Assembly (NCBI RefSeq): GCF_023016265.1
Contig: NZ_CP095412.1
Coordinates: 3,286,001-3,350,000 of the forward strand
DNA: 64,000 bases
Source: Blastococcus sp. PRF04-17
GTDB lineage: Bacteria; Actinomycetota; Actinomycetes; Mycobacteriales; Geodermatophilaceae
Direction: 5' to 3'
Below, piece after piece: positions 28,379 to 38,056 of this stretch. Below the pieces are notes generated by a model, which saw nothing but the letters and a program-made list of their open reading frames with translations, was not told where the DNA came from and searched no databases. The translations under genes and the position numbers were made by a program. Within the stretch, counting starts at the first letter, position 1. Each line of letters begins with the position of its first letter.

Positions 28379-30028
28379 ATGTCCCACACACCTGCAGGGC
28401 CGGGCGAGGTCCCCACCACCGCGTCGGCGTCCAGACCCACCGCCTGGTGGGGGGACAGGGGCGTCCGCACCAAGACCCTCGCTGCCGTGACTGTCACGGC
28501 GCTGGTCGCCCTCGCCATCGGCCTGCTCGGCCTGTCCGCCCTCAGCGCTGCTGCCGACCGCACCCAGGTCATGCACGACACGAACATCGCTGGCCTCGAG
28601 GTGGTCGCCGAGATGCAGACCGCCATCGCCAACGTGCGGGTGTCGACCCGTGACTCCCTCATCACTCCCACCGACGAGGAGTCTGCGGAGGCGGCAGTCC
28701 TGCTCCAGGAGCGCATCGCCGACTTCCGCGCCGCGGTGGAGCACTACGGCGAGACGAACCCCACTGAGGAGAAGCGCGCGCTCGTCACCGAGGCGGTCGC
28801 GAAGTTCGACGCCTACGAGTCCGCCATCGCCGACGTCCTCACCCCGCTGGCCGACGCCAACGACCTGGACGCCTGGTGGGCGGCCAACAAGACGCAGGCG
28901 GCTCCTCCCGCAGCCCAGGCCCAGGAGATCCTGCAGCAGGTGCACGACCTCGAGGTGGAGGCCGCCGACGAGGCAGCCACGACCGCACGCGAGTCCTACG
29001 AGAGCCAGCGGACACAGGTCGTCCTGCTCCTGACCGTCGGCATCGCGGCCGCCCTGGGCGTCGGGTTGCTGGTGGCGCGGGCGATCGCGACGGGTGTGGG
29101 CAAGGTGCAGGCGGTGGCGGAGGCGTTGGCGGCTGGTGATCTGACGAAGTCCAGTGGCCTGACCACGAGGGACGAGTTGGGCCGGATGGGTCAGTCCTTG
29201 GATGCGGCGGTGGGTCAGCTGCGGGAGGTGCTGGCCACGGTGGTGGGTTCGGCGGATGCGGTGGCGGCGTCGTCGGAGGAGCTCTCCGCCAGCTCGGCGC
29301 AGATCTCGGCGTCGGCGGAGGAGACCTCCGCGCAGTCCGGGGTCGTCTCGAGCGCGGCGGAGGAGGTCAGCCGCAACGTGCAGACGGTGGCGGCCGGGGC
29401 CGATCAGATGGGGGCATCGATCCGGGAGATCGCGTCGAACGCCGCGGAGGCCAGTGAGGTGGCGACCCGGGCCGTCGCGGCCGCGGAGACCACCACTGCG
29501 ACGGTGGCGAAGCTGGGTGAGTCCTCGGCCGAGATCGGCAACGTGGTGAAGGTGATCACCAGCATCGCCGAGCAGACCAACCTGCTGGCGCTCAACGCCA
29601 CCATCGAGGCCGCGCGCGCCGGTGAGGCGGGCAAGGGCTTCGCCGTGGTGGCCAACGAGGTCAAGGAGCTGGCGCAGGAGACGGCCAAGGCGACCGAGGA
29701 CATCGCCAAGCGCGTGCTGGCCATCCAGGGCGACACGACCGCGGCGGTGAACGCGATCGAGGAGATCTCGACCATCGTCGCGCAGATCTCCGACCGGCAG
29801 ACCACCATCGCGTCCGCGGTGGAGGAGCAGACCGCGACCACGAACGAGATGTCGCGGTCGGTGCAGGAGGCCGCGACCGGCTCCACCGAGATCGCCTCGA
29901 ACATCACCGGGGTCTCCACGGCCGCGGAGTCGACCACGCAGGCGCTCACCCAGACACGCACCGCCGTGGACGAGCTCTCCCGCATGGCCGCGGACCTGCG
30001 CACCACCGTCGGGAGATTCACCTACTGA
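28379..30028 (+). CDS. methyl-accepting chemotaxis protein 4
   Basis: A 549-residue chemoreceptor with TM1 at about residues 33-56 ([22 protein letters not shown]), a four-helix-bundle (4HB_MCP-like) sensor domain (about 57-210; [23 protein letters not shown] is typical), TM2 at about 212-232, HAMP, and the common cassette at 291-549 with an intact tip. Start ATG 28379 has AAGGAG about 9 nt upstream. From residue 291 on it is almost identical in DNA to chemoreceptor 5. It ends RFTY; no pentapeptide. A perfect hairpin 20 nt after the stop separates it from the next receptor. Confidence 0.93.
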   Translation: MSHTPAGPGEVPTTASASRPTAWWGDRGVRTKTLAAVTVTALVALAIGLLGLSALSAAADRTQVMHDTNIAGLEVVAEMQTAIANVRVSTRDSLITPTDEESAEAAVLLQERIADFRAAVEHYGETNPTEEKRALVTEAVAKFDAYESAIADVLTPLADANDLDAWWAANKTQAAPPAAQAQEILQQVHDLEVEAADEAATTARESYESQRTQVVLLLTVGIAAALGVGLLVARAIATGVGKVQAVAEALAAGDLTKSSGLTTRDELGRMGQSLDAAVGQLREVLATVVGSADAVAASSEELSASSAQISASAEETSAQSGVVSSAAEEVSRNVQTVAAGADQMGASIREIASNAAEASEVATRAVAAAETTTATVAKLGESSAEIGNVVKVITSIAEQTNLLALNATIEAARAGEAGKGFAVVANEVKELAQETAKATEDIAKRVLAIQGDTTAAVNAIEEISTIVAQISDRQTTIASAVEEQTATTNEMSRSVQEAATGSTEIASNITGVSTAAESTTQALTQTRTAVDELSRMAADLRTTVGRFTY

Positions 30029-30048
30029 CGTGGTCGTATCGCCCGTGG

Positions 30049-30085
30049 ACGGGGGTGGCACCGAGCTCATCGGTGTCACCCCCGT
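30049..30085 (+). terminator. hairpin after chemoreceptor 4
   Basis: 16-base arms (ACGGGGGTGGCACCGA and TCGGTGTCACCCCCGT, one G-U pair) with loop GCTCA, followed by TTGCATTT. Confidence 0.8.
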
Positions 30086-30116
30086 TTGCATTTCCCGACC
30101 CATGCGCTCGGGTCGA

Positions 30117-30133
30117 GAATGGCTTTGTCGACA
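30117..30133. promoter_or_regulatory. AGAATGG and GTCGACA elements, chemoreceptor 5
   Basis: GAATGG at about 30117-30122 and GTCGACA at 30127-30133, separated by four bases, 154 nt before the start at 30281. Same order and similar spacing as before chemoreceptor 6. Confidence 0.45.
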
Positions 30134-30280
30134 CAGTCGGCAAGGGTCACCGACATTTCTCCGGCCAATGCGCGACACGGTCGCGGAGAAGGCGGCGCTG
30201 GAAATCGAAACACCTTAGATCGACGTCACACGCGTCCCGCGATGCCCGTGGGCATCGCCGTCCAGAGACAAGAGGAACGA

Positions 30281-31921
30281 GTGAGCATGACTCGCAGCAA
30301 CACGTCGTCCGCACGCCGCAGGACCCTCGGCGTCCGCGGCAAGATCCTCGCGGTAGGGGCGGCCGGAATGGTCGCCGCCGGAGCGGTCGGCGTCCTGGGC
30401 GTGCTGTCACTGCAGAGCGCCACCGCCGCGCTCGACGAGGTCCAGGGCCTCCAGAGCGCCCTCAGCGCCGTGCAGGACATCGAGACGTCGAACTCGGACG
30501 TCACGGGCTGGCAGGCCTCGTACGCGTGGGACACGCGCCGCATCGGCGGTGCGGCGGCGGTCGCCGACGACAACGCCAACCGGGCCGGCTTCCTCGACAG
30601 CGCCCAGCGGCTGCGCGAGAACCTGGAGGCGGTGCCCACGCAGGTGCTCACCGGTGAGGAGCGCTCCACCTTCGCCACCATCCAGGAGCAATGGGACGCG
30701 TACTTCGCGGTCGACGACGAGATCGTGCGGACCTATGCCCAGAACACCCCGCCGGCGCTCGACGCGGGCGACGCGCTCGTCGTCGGCCCGGGCTGGGACG
30801 TCTACTACCAGGTCTTCACCCTGACCACCGACCTGCGCAAGTCCCTCCAGGAGCGCAGCGACGCGGCGGTGGCGCACGCGCACGCCAACGAGAGCCGCGG
30901 GAAGTGGATCATGCCCCTCGCGATCGCCTTCGGGCTCGTCGTCACCCTGGTCCTCGCGCTGGGCATCTCCCGCCGGATCGTGCGGCCGCTGCAGGCGGTG
31001 GCGTCCGTCGCGTCGGCGCTCGCGAAGGGCGACATGACCGTGTCCTCCGGGGTGCGGTCCAGCGACGAGGTGGGTCACGTCGCCGCCGCGCTCGACGAGG
31101 CGCAGGAGAGCCTCCGGGAGGTGCTCGCCGGCGTGGCCGCCTCGGCCGATGCGGTGGCGGCGTCGTCGGAGGAGCTCTCCGCCAGCTCGGCGCAGATCTC
31201 GGCGTCGGCGGAGGAGACCTCCGCGCAGTCCGGGGTCGTCTCGAGCGCGGCGGAGGAGGTCAGCCGCAACGTGCAGACGGTGGCGGCCGGGGCCGATCAG
31301 ATGGGGGCATCGATCCGGGAGATCGCGTCGAACGCCGCGGAGGCCAGTGAGGTGGCGACCCGGGCCGTCGCGGCCGCGGAGACCACCACTGCGACGGTGG
31401 CGAAGCTGGGTGAGTCCTCGGCCGAGATCGGCAACGTGGTGAAGGTGATCACCAGCATCGCCGAGCAGACCAACCTGCTGGCGCTCAACGCCACCATCGA
31501 GGCCGCGCGCGCCGGTGAGGCGGGCAAGGGCTTCGCCGTGGTGGCCAACGAGGTCAAGGAGCTGGCGCAGGAGACGGCCAAGGCGACCGAGGACATCGCC
31601 AAGCGCGTGCTGGCCATCCAGGGCGACACGACCGCGGCGGTGAACGCGATCGAGGAGATCTCGAGCATCGTCGCGCAGATCTCCGACCGGCAGACCACCA
31701 TCGCGTCCGCGGTGGAGGAGCAGACCGCGACCACGAACGAGATGTCGCGGTCGGTGCAGGAGGCCGCCGCCGGCTCCACCGAGATCGCCTCGAACATCAC
31801 CGGGGTCTCCACCGCGGCGGAGTCGACCACGCAGGCGCTGACCCAGACACGCACCGCCGTCGACGAGCTCTCCCGCATGGCCGCGGACCTGCGCACCACC
31901 GTCGGGAAGTTCACCTACTGA
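30281..31921 (+). CDS. methyl-accepting chemotaxis protein 5
   Basis: A 546-residue chemoreceptor. TM1 at about residues 20-43 ([21 protein letters not shown]), a helical sensor domain resembling that of chemoreceptor 2 ([25 protein letters not shown]), TM2 at about 208-229, HAMP, then the shared cassette (288-546). GTG 30281 has GAGG five bases upstream; ATG 30287 is an alternative two codons later. A 207-base block (31099-31305) is identical to chemoreceptor 6, a sign of very recent duplication or gene conversion. The C terminus is KFTY rather than RFTY, shared only with chemoreceptor 6. Confidence 0.93.
   Translation: MSMTRSNTSSARRRTLGVRGKILAVGAAGMVAAGAVGVLGVLSLQSATAALDEVQGLQSALSAVQDIETSNSDVTGWQASYAWDTRRIGGAAAVADDNANRAGFLDSAQRLRENLEAVPTQVLTGEERSTFATIQEQWDAYFAVDDEIVRTYAQNTPPALDAGDALVVGPGWDVYYQVFTLTTDLRKSLQERSDAAVAHAHANESRGKWIMPLAIAFGLVVTLVLALGISRRIVRPLQAVASVASALAKGDMTVSSGVRSSDEVGHVAAALDEAQESLREVLAGVAASADAVAASSEELSASSAQISASAEETSAQSGVVSSAAEEVSRNVQTVAAGADQMGASIREIASNAAEASEVATRAVAAAETTTATVAKLGESSAEIGNVVKVITSIAEQTNLLALNATIEAARAGEAGKGFAVVANEVKELAQETAKATEDIAKRVLAIQGDTTAAVNAIEEISSIVAQISDRQTTIASAVEEQTATTNEMSRSVQEAAAGSTEIASNITGVSTAAESTTQALTQTRTAVDELSRMAADLRTTVGKFTY
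31099..31305 (+). repeat. 207-base identical block, copy in chemoreceptor 5
   Basis: Identical base for base to 32999-33205 in chemoreceptor 6. It covers the end of the HAMP region and the first cassette helix. The wider 780-base cassette occurs five times (23479-24258, 25376-26155, 29249-30028, 31142-31921, 33042-33821), always with the same length. Confidence 0.9.
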
Positions 31922-31936
31922 ACCTCCGCACAGACG

Positions 31937-31974
31937 GAGGGGCGGTGACCGGGGCCTTCCGGTCACCGCCCCTC
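31937..31974 (+). terminator. perfect hairpin after chemoreceptor 5
   Basis: Perfect 16-base arms (GAGGGGCGGTGACCGG and CCGGTCACCGCCCCTC) with loop GGCCTT, followed by TTCTCGT. Confidence 0.85.
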
Positions 31975-31999
31975 TTCTCGTCCCCGGAATGCGTTCCCA

Positions 32000-32019
32000 G
32001 AATGGGCGCCAAGTCGACA
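32000..32019. promoter_or_regulatory. AGAATGG and GTCGACA elements, chemoreceptor 6
   Basis: GAATGG at about 32000-32005 and GTCGACA at 32013-32019, 195 nt before the start at 32208; GGTCGCG follows at 32030. CCTAACTT, also found before the eroded receptor, lies near 32099. Confidence 0.45.
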
Positions 32020-32207
32020 TGGAAAAGGCGGTCGCGACGCTTTTTGACCCGCCGTTCTCGACACGCCGTCGTGCCGCCGTCGCTCGAATCGTCCGCGTCC
32101 TAACTTCTGTCCGTCACACCGGCACCACGGGGCGCATCCGCATCCCGAGTACGGCGCAAGGCCGTTGCGTCCCGTCGCGCACCATTCGTCAACCCTGGAG
32201 AACGACC

Positions 32208-33821
32208 ATGTCCGTCCGCACCCCCGCCCCGCGCACGAGCCGGTTCAGCTGGTTCGCCGGGCGCCCGATCGGCGTCAAGATCGGTGCCGCCCTGACCGTC
32301 CTGGCCGTCGTCGCGGTGGGCCTGACCGGCCTCGGCGCCGCGCGCATCGCCACGCTCGCCGACGCGGCGCAGCGGCTCGACACCGACAGCATCGTGCCGT
32401 TGGAACGGCTGGGTGAGGCGCAGCGGACCTTCCAGGGCAGCCGCGCCCGCAACAACCTCTACGCCATCGCGTCCGCGGACACCCGCGAGGCGCTGCGCGC
32501 CGACCTCGCGGAGCGGAAGGACCAGTTCGACGCCGAGGTCGCCGTCTACGTCGACACGCTGAGCGACCCGGCCGACTTCGCACCCGTGCAGGAGGCCATC
32601 GCCGCCTACGACGCGGTCGTCACCGGACAGCTGTACCCCACGGTCGACGCCGGCGACACCGCCGCTGCCCTGGCCGTCGCCGAGGGCCCGTTGGCCGAGG
32701 CCGGCCGGGCGCTCTCGGATGCCTTCGGAGCCGAGCAGGCCCGGCAGGGGAAGGACGCCACGCGCGACGCTGCGGCGGCGCAGGACCTCGCCAGCCAGTC
32801 CATCCTGATCCTCTGGTCGGCCCTGGCTGCCGGCATCCTGGTCGCGGGGTTGCTGGGTGTCTGGGTGGTCCGCCAGATCGTCCGCACCGTCCGATCCGTG
32901 CAGACCTCGGTGGACGCGCTGGCGATCGGGGACCTCACGGTGACGCCCGAGATCCGATCCGGCGACGAGCTCGGCCGGATGGCCGGCGCGCTCGCCGCGG
33001 CGCAGGAGAGCCTCCGGGAGGTGCTCGCCGGCGTGGCCGCCTCGGCCGATGCGGTGGCGGCGTCGTCGGAGGAGCTCTCCGCCAGCTCGGCGCAGATCTC
33101 GGCGTCGGCGGAGGAGACCTCCGCGCAGTCCGGGGTCGTCTCGAGCGCGGCGGAGGAGGTCAGCCGCAACGTGCAGACGGTGGCGGCCGGGGCCGATCAG
33201 ATGGGTGCCTCCATCCGGGAGATCGCGTCGAACGCCGCGGAGGCCAGCGAGGTGGCGACGAGGGCCGTCGCGGCCGCGGAGACCACCACTGCGACGGTGG
33301 CGAAGCTGGGTGAGTCCTCGGCCGAGATCGGCAACGTGGTGAAGGTGATCACCAGCATCGCCGAGCAGACCAACCTGCTGGCGCTCAACGCCACCATCGA
33401 GGCCGCACGCGCCGGTGAGGCGGGCAAGGGCTTCGCCGTGGTGGCCAACGAGGTCAAGGAGCTGGCGCAGGAAACGGCCAAGGCGACCGAGGACATCGCC
33501 AAGCGCGTGCTGGCCATCCAGGGCGACACCACCGCGGCGGTGAACGCGATCGAGGAGATCTCGAGCATCGTCGCGCAGATCTCCGACCGGCAGACCACCA
33601 TCGCGTCCGCGGTGGAGGAGCAGACCGCGACCACGAACGAGATGTCGCGGTCGGTGCAGGAGGCCGCCGCCGGCTCCACGGAGATCGCCTCGAACATCAC
33701 CGGGGTCTCCACCGCGGCGGAGTCGACCACGCAGGCGCTGACCCAGACACGCACCGCCGTGGACGAGCTCTCCCGCATGGCCGCGGACCTGCGCACCACC
33801 GTCGGGAAGTTCACCTACTAG
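32208..33821 (+). CDS. methyl-accepting chemotaxis protein 6, next to cheA
   Basis: A 537-residue chemoreceptor: TM1 at about residues 24-46 ([20 protein letters not shown]), a four-helix-type sensor (about 47-200), TM2 at about 203-224, HAMP and the cassette at 279-537. The cassette is a patchwork. Its first 207 bases are identical to chemoreceptor 5, the middle carries bases found only in chemoreceptor 1 (GGTGCCTCC, GCGACGAGG, CAGGAAACG, GACACCACC), and the end again follows chemoreceptor 5. There is no clear terminator in the 138 nt before cheA, so receptor and kinase may share a transcript. Start ATG 32208, with GGAG eight bases upstream. Confidence 0.93.
   Translation: MSVRTPAPRTSRFSWFAGRPIGVKIGAALTVLAVVAVGLTGLGAARIATLADAAQRLDTDSIVPLERLGEAQRTFQGSRARNNLYAIASADTREALRADLAERKDQFDAEVAVYVDTLSDPADFAPVQEAIAAYDAVVTGQLYPTVDAGDTAAALAVAEGPLAEAGRALSDAFGAEQARQGKDATRDAAAAQDLASQSILILWSALAAGILVAGLLGVWVVRQIVRTVRSVQTSVDALAIGDLTVTPEIRSGDELGRMAGALAAAQESLREVLAGVAASADAVAASSEELSASSAQISASAEETSAQSGVVSSAAEEVSRNVQTVAAGADQMGASIREIASNAAEASEVATRAVAAAETTTATVAKLGESSAEIGNVVKVITSIAEQTNLLALNATIEAARAGEAGKGFAVVANEVKELAQETAKATEDIAKRVLAIQGDTTAAVNAIEEISSIVAQISDRQTTIASAVEEQTATTNEMSRSVQEAAAGSTEIASNITGVSTAAESTTQALTQTRTAVDELSRMAADLRTTVGKFTY
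32999..33205 (+). repeat. 207-base identical block, copy in chemoreceptor 6
   Basis: Identical to 31099-31305. Identity breaks at the base after ATGGG, where this copy switches to the chemoreceptor 1 variant, marking a probable conversion boundary. Confidence 0.9.
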
Positions 33822-33959
33822 GGCCCGACCTGCCCCACGGGTGCCGATAAACACCGAGGACGGCGGACGCCGGCGGGCTCGCCTCGAGTCCACCGGCGTC
33901 CCGCCGATGACCCGACGGGGGCGACTGCGCCCCTGGCAACGAGAGAGAAGGCAGCAACG

Positions 33960-36410
33960 GTGGACGGTCTGGACGACATCGTCGAGGAGTTCCTGGTCGA
34001 GAGCCACGAGAACCTCGACCAGCTCGACTCCGATCTCGTCGCCCTGGAGCAGGACCCGAACTCCCGCGAGCGGCTGTCGAGCATCTTCCGCACGATCCAC
34101 ACCATCAAGGGCACCTCGGGCTTCCTCGCGTTCAACCGGCTCGAGGAGGTCACCCACGTCGGCGAGAACATGCTCTCCCGCCTGCGGGACGGCGAACTCG
34201 CGCTGACGCCGGCGCGCACGAGCGTGCTCCTGCAGATGGTGGACACGGTCCGCTCGCTGCTCACGTCCATCGAGGCGTCAGGTGGCGAAGGCCCCGTCGA
34301 CGTCTCCGCCGTCGTGGCCGCGATCACCGCAGCCATGGAGGACGCACCGGCCGCTGCACCGGCCGCCGTCCCCACCCCGCGGACCGAGGCGGCCCCGGCC
34401 AAGGCCCCGGCCAAGGCTCCGGCCAAGGTCGCCGCCAAGGTCCCGGCCAAGGTCGCCGCCAAGGCCCCGGCCAAGGTCGCCGCCAAGAAGGCGCCGGCGA
34501 AGAAGGCCGCCGCGGCCACCACCCGCAGGGCGGCGGCGCCCGCTCCGGTCGCGGAGCACGCGCCCGTCCCGGAGGGGCAGCCGGAGGACACGAGTGCCGT
34601 CCTCGAGGAGACCAGCCGGGAACCCGCCCTCGACCACCCCGAGGGCGAGTCCGCGACCGCCGACGGCGCCGGCGGCCACGCCCGCCGCGCCGTGGCCGAC
34701 AGCACCATCCGGGTGGACGTCGACCTGCTCGACGAGCTCATGCTGCTCGTCGGCGAGCTCGTGCTCACCCGCAACCAGATCGTGCAGAACGTCGCCCGGT
34801 CGACCGACACCGACCTGATCCGCGCCTCCCAGCGGCTGAACCTGATCGCCAGCGAGCTGCAGGAGGGCGTCATGAAGACGCGGATGCAGCCGATCGACCA
34901 CATCTGGTCCAAGCTGCCGCGCGTCGTGCGGGACCTCGGTCTGCAGTGCGGCAAGAGCGTCCGCCTCGAGATGGAGGGCCGGGAGACCGAGCTCGACAAG
35001 ACCCTGCTCGAGGCGGTCAAGGACCCGCTGACCCACCTGGTCCGCAACTCGGTCGACCACGGCATCGAGGCGCCCGAGGTCCGCACGGCGGCCGGCAAGC
35101 TCGCCGAGGGCGTGCTCACCCTGCGCGCCAAGCACGAGAGCGGCCAGGTCGTCGTGGAGGTCGCCGACGACGGCGCGGGCATCGACCCGGCCAGGGTGGG
35201 CGCGAAGGCGGTGGAGCGGGGCTTGATCACCGCGGCGCAGCTGGAGCGGATGGGCCCGCAGGACATCCTGCAGATGATCTTCCTGCCCGGCTTCTCGACC
35301 GCCGCCGCCGTCACCAACGTCTCGGGCCGCGGCGTGGGCATGGACGTCGTCAAGACCAACATCGAGGCGATCGGCGGCACCATCGAGGTCGAGTCCGACG
35401 CCGGCCTCGGCACCGTCTGCCGCCTGCGCATCCCGCTGACGCTGGCGATCGTCCCGGCGCTCACCGTGGAGTGCGCCGGGGACCGCTACGCCATCCCGCA
35501 GATCAGCCTGCAGGAACTCGTCTCCCTCGACGCGGAGAAGGCCGCGAACGCGGTGGAGGAGGTCGGCGGCGCGCCCGTCTACCGCCTCCGCGGCGAATTG
35601 CTCCCCCTGGTCCGGCTCACCGACGTCCTCGGCCTGACGTCGGAGCGGCACGACGGACACGTGGTCATCGCGGTGCTCCGGTCCGAGGGTCGCCGGTTCG
35701 GCCTGGTGGTCGACCGGGTGATCAACACCGAGGAGATCGTGGTCAAGGCGGTCGGTGGCCAGCTCAAGGCCATCGGCCTGTACTCCGGGGCCACCGTGCT
35801 GGGTGACGGCACCGTCGCGCTCATCCTCGACGTCCAGGCCCTGGCCCGCCGCGCCCTGCGCACCGAGACCACCGACCGGCAGGAGGCCCGCGAGGCGGCC
35901 GCGCACCACGCCGCCGCGGAGGCCGACCGGCAGCGGATGCTGCTGGCCGCCATCGGTGGCGGTCGCCGGGTCGCGATCCCGCTGGACACCGTCACCCGGC
36001 TCGAGCAGGTCCGCACCGAGGCGGTGGAAAGGGTGGGCAACCGCGAGGTCGTGCAGTACCGCGGCGCCATCCTCCCGATCGTCCGGCTCGACCGGCACCT
36101 CGGCGCCTACGGGGAGACCGATCGCGAGGTCCTCGAGGTCATCGTCTACGCCGACCACGGGCGCAGCGTGGCCATCGTGGTCGAGGAGATCCTCGACATC
36201 GTGGACGGCGAGGCGGCCGTGCGCAGCGACATCGACGACCTCGGCCTGCTGGGCTCCGCCGTCCTCGGGGACAAGGTCACCGAACTGCTCGACGTCCGGG
36301 CGGCGATCCTCGCCGCCGACCCGGCCTTCTACAACGCTCCCCCGGCTCCGGCCGCCGGCGTCGCACCGCTGACGTCCGACGGCGTCGCCACGTCCCTGCT
36401 GGAGGTCTGA
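33960..36410 (+). CDS. cheA: chemotaxis histidine kinase CheA with two CheW domains
   Basis: An 816-residue kinase that autophosphorylates when receptors signal and passes phosphate to CheY and CheB. P1/HPt (about 1-105) carries the phosphorylated His (near residue 47, TIHTIKGTSGF). A linker at about 118-235 includes a Lys/Ala/Pro repeat (APAKAPAKVAAK). No CheY-binding P2 domain is recognisable. Then come the dimerisation domain, the ATPase (HLVRNSVDHGIE, DDGAGID, GRGVGMDVVKTNIE) and two successive CheW-like domains (about 500-630 and 655-785) instead of the usual one. GTG 33960 has AGAAGG upstream. cheW starts 1 nt after the stop. Confidence 0.95.
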   Translation: MDGLDDIVEEFLVESHENLDQLDSDLVALEQDPNSRERLSSIFRTIHTIKGTSGFLAFNRLEEVTHVGENMLSRLRDGELALTPARTSVLLQMVDTVRSLLTSIEASGGEGPVDVSAVVAAITAAMEDAPAAAPAAVPTPRTEAAPAKAPAKAPAKVAAKVPAKVAAKAPAKVAAKKAPAKKAAAATTRRAAAPAPVAEHAPVPEGQPEDTSAVLEETSREPALDHPEGESATADGAGGHARRAVADSTIRVDVDLLDELMLLVGELVLTRNQIVQNVARSTDTDLIRASQRLNLIASELQEGVMKTRMQPIDHIWSKLPRVVRDLGLQCGKSVRLEMEGRETELDKTLLEAVKDPLTHLVRNSVDHGIEAPEVRTAAGKLAEGVLTLRAKHESGQVVVEVADDGAGIDPARVGAKAVERGLITAAQLERMGPQDILQMIFLPGFSTAAAVTNVSGRGVGMDVVKTNIEAIGGTIEVESDAGLGTVCRLRIPLTLAIVPALTVECAGDRYAIPQISLQELVSLDAEKAANAVEEVGGAPVYRLRGELLPLVRLTDVLGLTSERHDGHVVIAVLRSEGRRFGLVVDRVINTEEIVVKAVGGQLKAIGLYSGATVLGDGTVALILDVQALARRALRTETTDRQEAREAAAHHAAAEADRQRMLLAAIGGGRRVAIPLDTVTRLEQVRTEAVERVGNREVVQYRGAILPIVRLDRHLGAYGETDREVLEVIVYADHGRSVAIVVEEILDIVDGEAAVRSDIDDLGLLGSAVLGDKVTELLDVRAAILAADPAFYNAPPAPAAGVAPLTSDGVATSLLEV
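34392..34512 (+). repeat. coding repeat for the CheA Lys/Ala/Pro linker
   Basis: Tandem GCCCCGGCCAAG and GTCGCCGCCAAG units encoding KAPAK and KVAAK steps, like linker-histone tails. It replaces the region where a P2 domain is expected. Slippage here could alter linker length. Confidence 0.8.
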
Positions 36411-36411
36411 C

Positions 36412-36864
36412 GTGACTGCATCCATCGACACCAAGCCGCGCGCCGCCAGCGGCCAGCTGGCGACCTTCCGGCTGGACGGCGACCTGTACGGCATCGAGGT
36501 CGAGCACGTCCAGGAGGTGCTGCGCAGCCAGCAGCTCACCCGCGTTCCGCTCGCGCCGAGCGCGGTGGCCGGGCTGATCAACCTGCGGGGCCAGGTGGTC
36601 ACCGCGATCGAGCTGCGCGAGCGGCTCGGCCGCCCGGCTCGTCCCGAGGGCACCGACGCCGTCGTCATCGTCGTCCGCCTGGACGGCGAAGCGGTCAGCC
36701 TGCTGGTCGACTCCATCGCCGACGTCGTCGACGTCGATGCCAGTGACTTCGAGGCGCCCCCGGACACGCTGGAGGGGCAGGCGCGCGACCTGATCCGCGG
36801 CGCCTACAAGCTCGACGGGCAGCTGTTGCTGGCGCTCGACGTGGAGAAGGCGGTCAGCGCCTGA
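36412..36864 (+). CDS. cheW: chemotaxis coupling protein CheW
   Basis: A 150-residue CheW that bridges receptors and CheA. Typical segments: LATFRLDGDLYGIEVEHVQEVL, VPLAPSAVAGLINLRGQVVTAIELRERLG and VSLLVDSIADVVDVDASDFE. The first 15 residues are a short flexible extension. GTG 36412 follows the cheA stop by one base, so expression is coupled. A long hairpin follows 46 nt after the stop and probably ends the cheA-cheW transcript. Confidence 0.95.
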   Translation: MTASIDTKPRAASGQLATFRLDGDLYGIEVEHVQEVLRSQQLTRVPLAPSAVAGLINLRGQVVTAIELRERLGRPARPEGTDAVVIVVRLDGEAVSLLVDSIADVVDVDASDFEAPPDTLEGQARDLIRGAYKLDGQLLLALDVEKAVSA

Positions 36865-36910
36865 GGCGCTCACGCAACGTGAGTTCTCAGTAACACACAG
36901 GACTCCACCA

Positions 36911-36956
36911 CGCGGCCGTCATCCTTTCGCGCTCCCGCGAAGGGGTGACGGCCGCG
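36911..36956 (+). terminator. long hairpin after cheW
   Basis: 21-base arms (36911-36931 and 36936-36956) pairing throughout with G-U pairs, loop CTCC. Confidence 0.82.
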
Positions 36957-37036
36957 CTGCCGTGTGGTGGCGTTCGTGGGGCCGCGGCGTCAGCATGGTC
37001 CGACGACGTCCGCGATCGCCGGTTGGAGGCGCTGCC

Positions 37037-37930
37037 ATGCCCTACTCGCTGGTCAGTGCCGCGACGCTCGGATTCGACCTGGTGCGGCTGCCCGCCGGCC
37101 GCGCGGTCGCCGAGGTCCTCCTCGCCGGGCTGGGCGCCGACGCTCCCGCGCTCACCGCCCTTGCCGCCGCCCATCCCGGCCGCGGCCTCGACGGCGCGCA
37201 GCGCGGCGTCCTCGCCGTGCGCTCGCGGCGGGCCCGCGAGCTCGCCGTGACGGTGCCGCACGTCCGCGGGGTCGCGGCGGCCGCCGGCGACCGGGCCGCC
37301 GTCCTCGTCGACCAGCTCGAGCGCGGCACCATCGGTGACGCGCCCACCCTGGAGCGCCTGCTCCGGGACGATGTCCTCGGCCGCGAGCACCCGGCCGTGG
37401 TGTTCGTGGACGCCGACGCGCTGGCCGAGGCCGCCGAGGTCCTCGCCGACGCCGCCCTGGGTCACTGGGCCGCCGGCGTGCTCCCTCCCCTGGTGCGCCG
37501 CGAGCTGACCGGCCCGTTCGACCGCGTGCTCGACCGTGGTCTCCTCGCCCCGCTCCCCGTGGGCGCCGACCTCGGGGCCGCCGGCGACGACGTGGCCGCG
37601 CTGCTGGACCGTGTCCGCGCCCTGGACGAGCCCGGCCGCGCCGAGTGGCGCCTGGCCGTGGACGAGGGCCGCGCCGACCACCGCTCGTGGGCGGCGGCCA
37701 TGCACGAGGCCTCGTGGGCCGCGCACGTCTCCGGCCGCACCCGAGCGCTGGCGACGGCCCAGCTGCACGCCGTCCAGGCCTTCCTGGACGGCGGCTTCGG
37801 CGTGCACGACGGCGCCTCGGGCGTCTGGAACGCCCTCGCCGGCTGCGTCCAGGGAACGGCGATGGCCGACCTGGTGGACGAGGGGTCGCTCGCGGTGCTG
37901 CTCGCCCCGCTCGGCCGCCTGTCCGGCTGA
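37037..37930 (+). CDS. hypothetical protein inside the chemotaxis cluster
   Basis: A 297-residue soluble-looking protein that I do not recognise. It is rich in Ala, Leu, Arg, Asp and Val and predicted mostly helical, with segments such as LLRDDVLGREHPAVVFVDADALAEAAEVL and WAAAMHEASWAAHVSGRTRALATAQLHAVQAFL; there is no signal peptide, membrane helix or known catalytic motif. ATG 37037 has GGAGG eight bases upstream. It sits between the cheA-cheW and cheB-cheR operons but is fenced by a terminator hairpin on one side and a long inverted repeat on the other, so it is probably transcribed alone. A chemotaxis link is suggested by position only. Confidence 0.7.
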   Translation: MPYSLVSAATLGFDLVRLPAGRAVAEVLLAGLGADAPALTALAAAHPGRGLDGAQRGVLAVRSRRARELAVTVPHVRGVAAAAGDRAAVLVDQLERGTIGDAPTLERLLRDDVLGREHPAVVFVDADALAEAAEVLADAALGHWAAGVLPPLVRRELTGPFDRVLDRGLLAPLPVGADLGAAGDDVAALLDRVRALDEPGRAEWRLAVDEGRADHRSWAAAMHEASWAAHVSGRTRALATAQLHAVQAFLDGGFGVHDGASGVWNALAGCVQGTAMADLVDEGSLAVLLAPLGRLSG

Positions 37931-37953
37931 CCTCGGGTCGCCGCTCCGTCCCG

Positions 37954-38004
37954 CTGTGCGCGTATCCACCTCATCGGCGCCGGATGCGGTGGAAACGCGC
38001 ACAG
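37954..38004. terminator. inverted repeat after the unknown gene
   Basis: 17-base arms (37954-37970 and 37988-38004, one mismatch) around a 17-base loop. Its place 23 nt after the stop fits a terminator; the wide loop also allows a protein-binding site. Confidence 0.55.
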
Positions 38005-38056
38005 TCATGAGCGGGGTGGCCGGCTGAACTGCACGGTCGGCCGCTCACGGGCAATT

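Noticed and set aside
11200-34512. Short tandem repeats that could suggest a CRISPR array
   Set aside because: The GPGH, GGGDF and KAPAK repeats are in frame inside genes and have no unique spacers.
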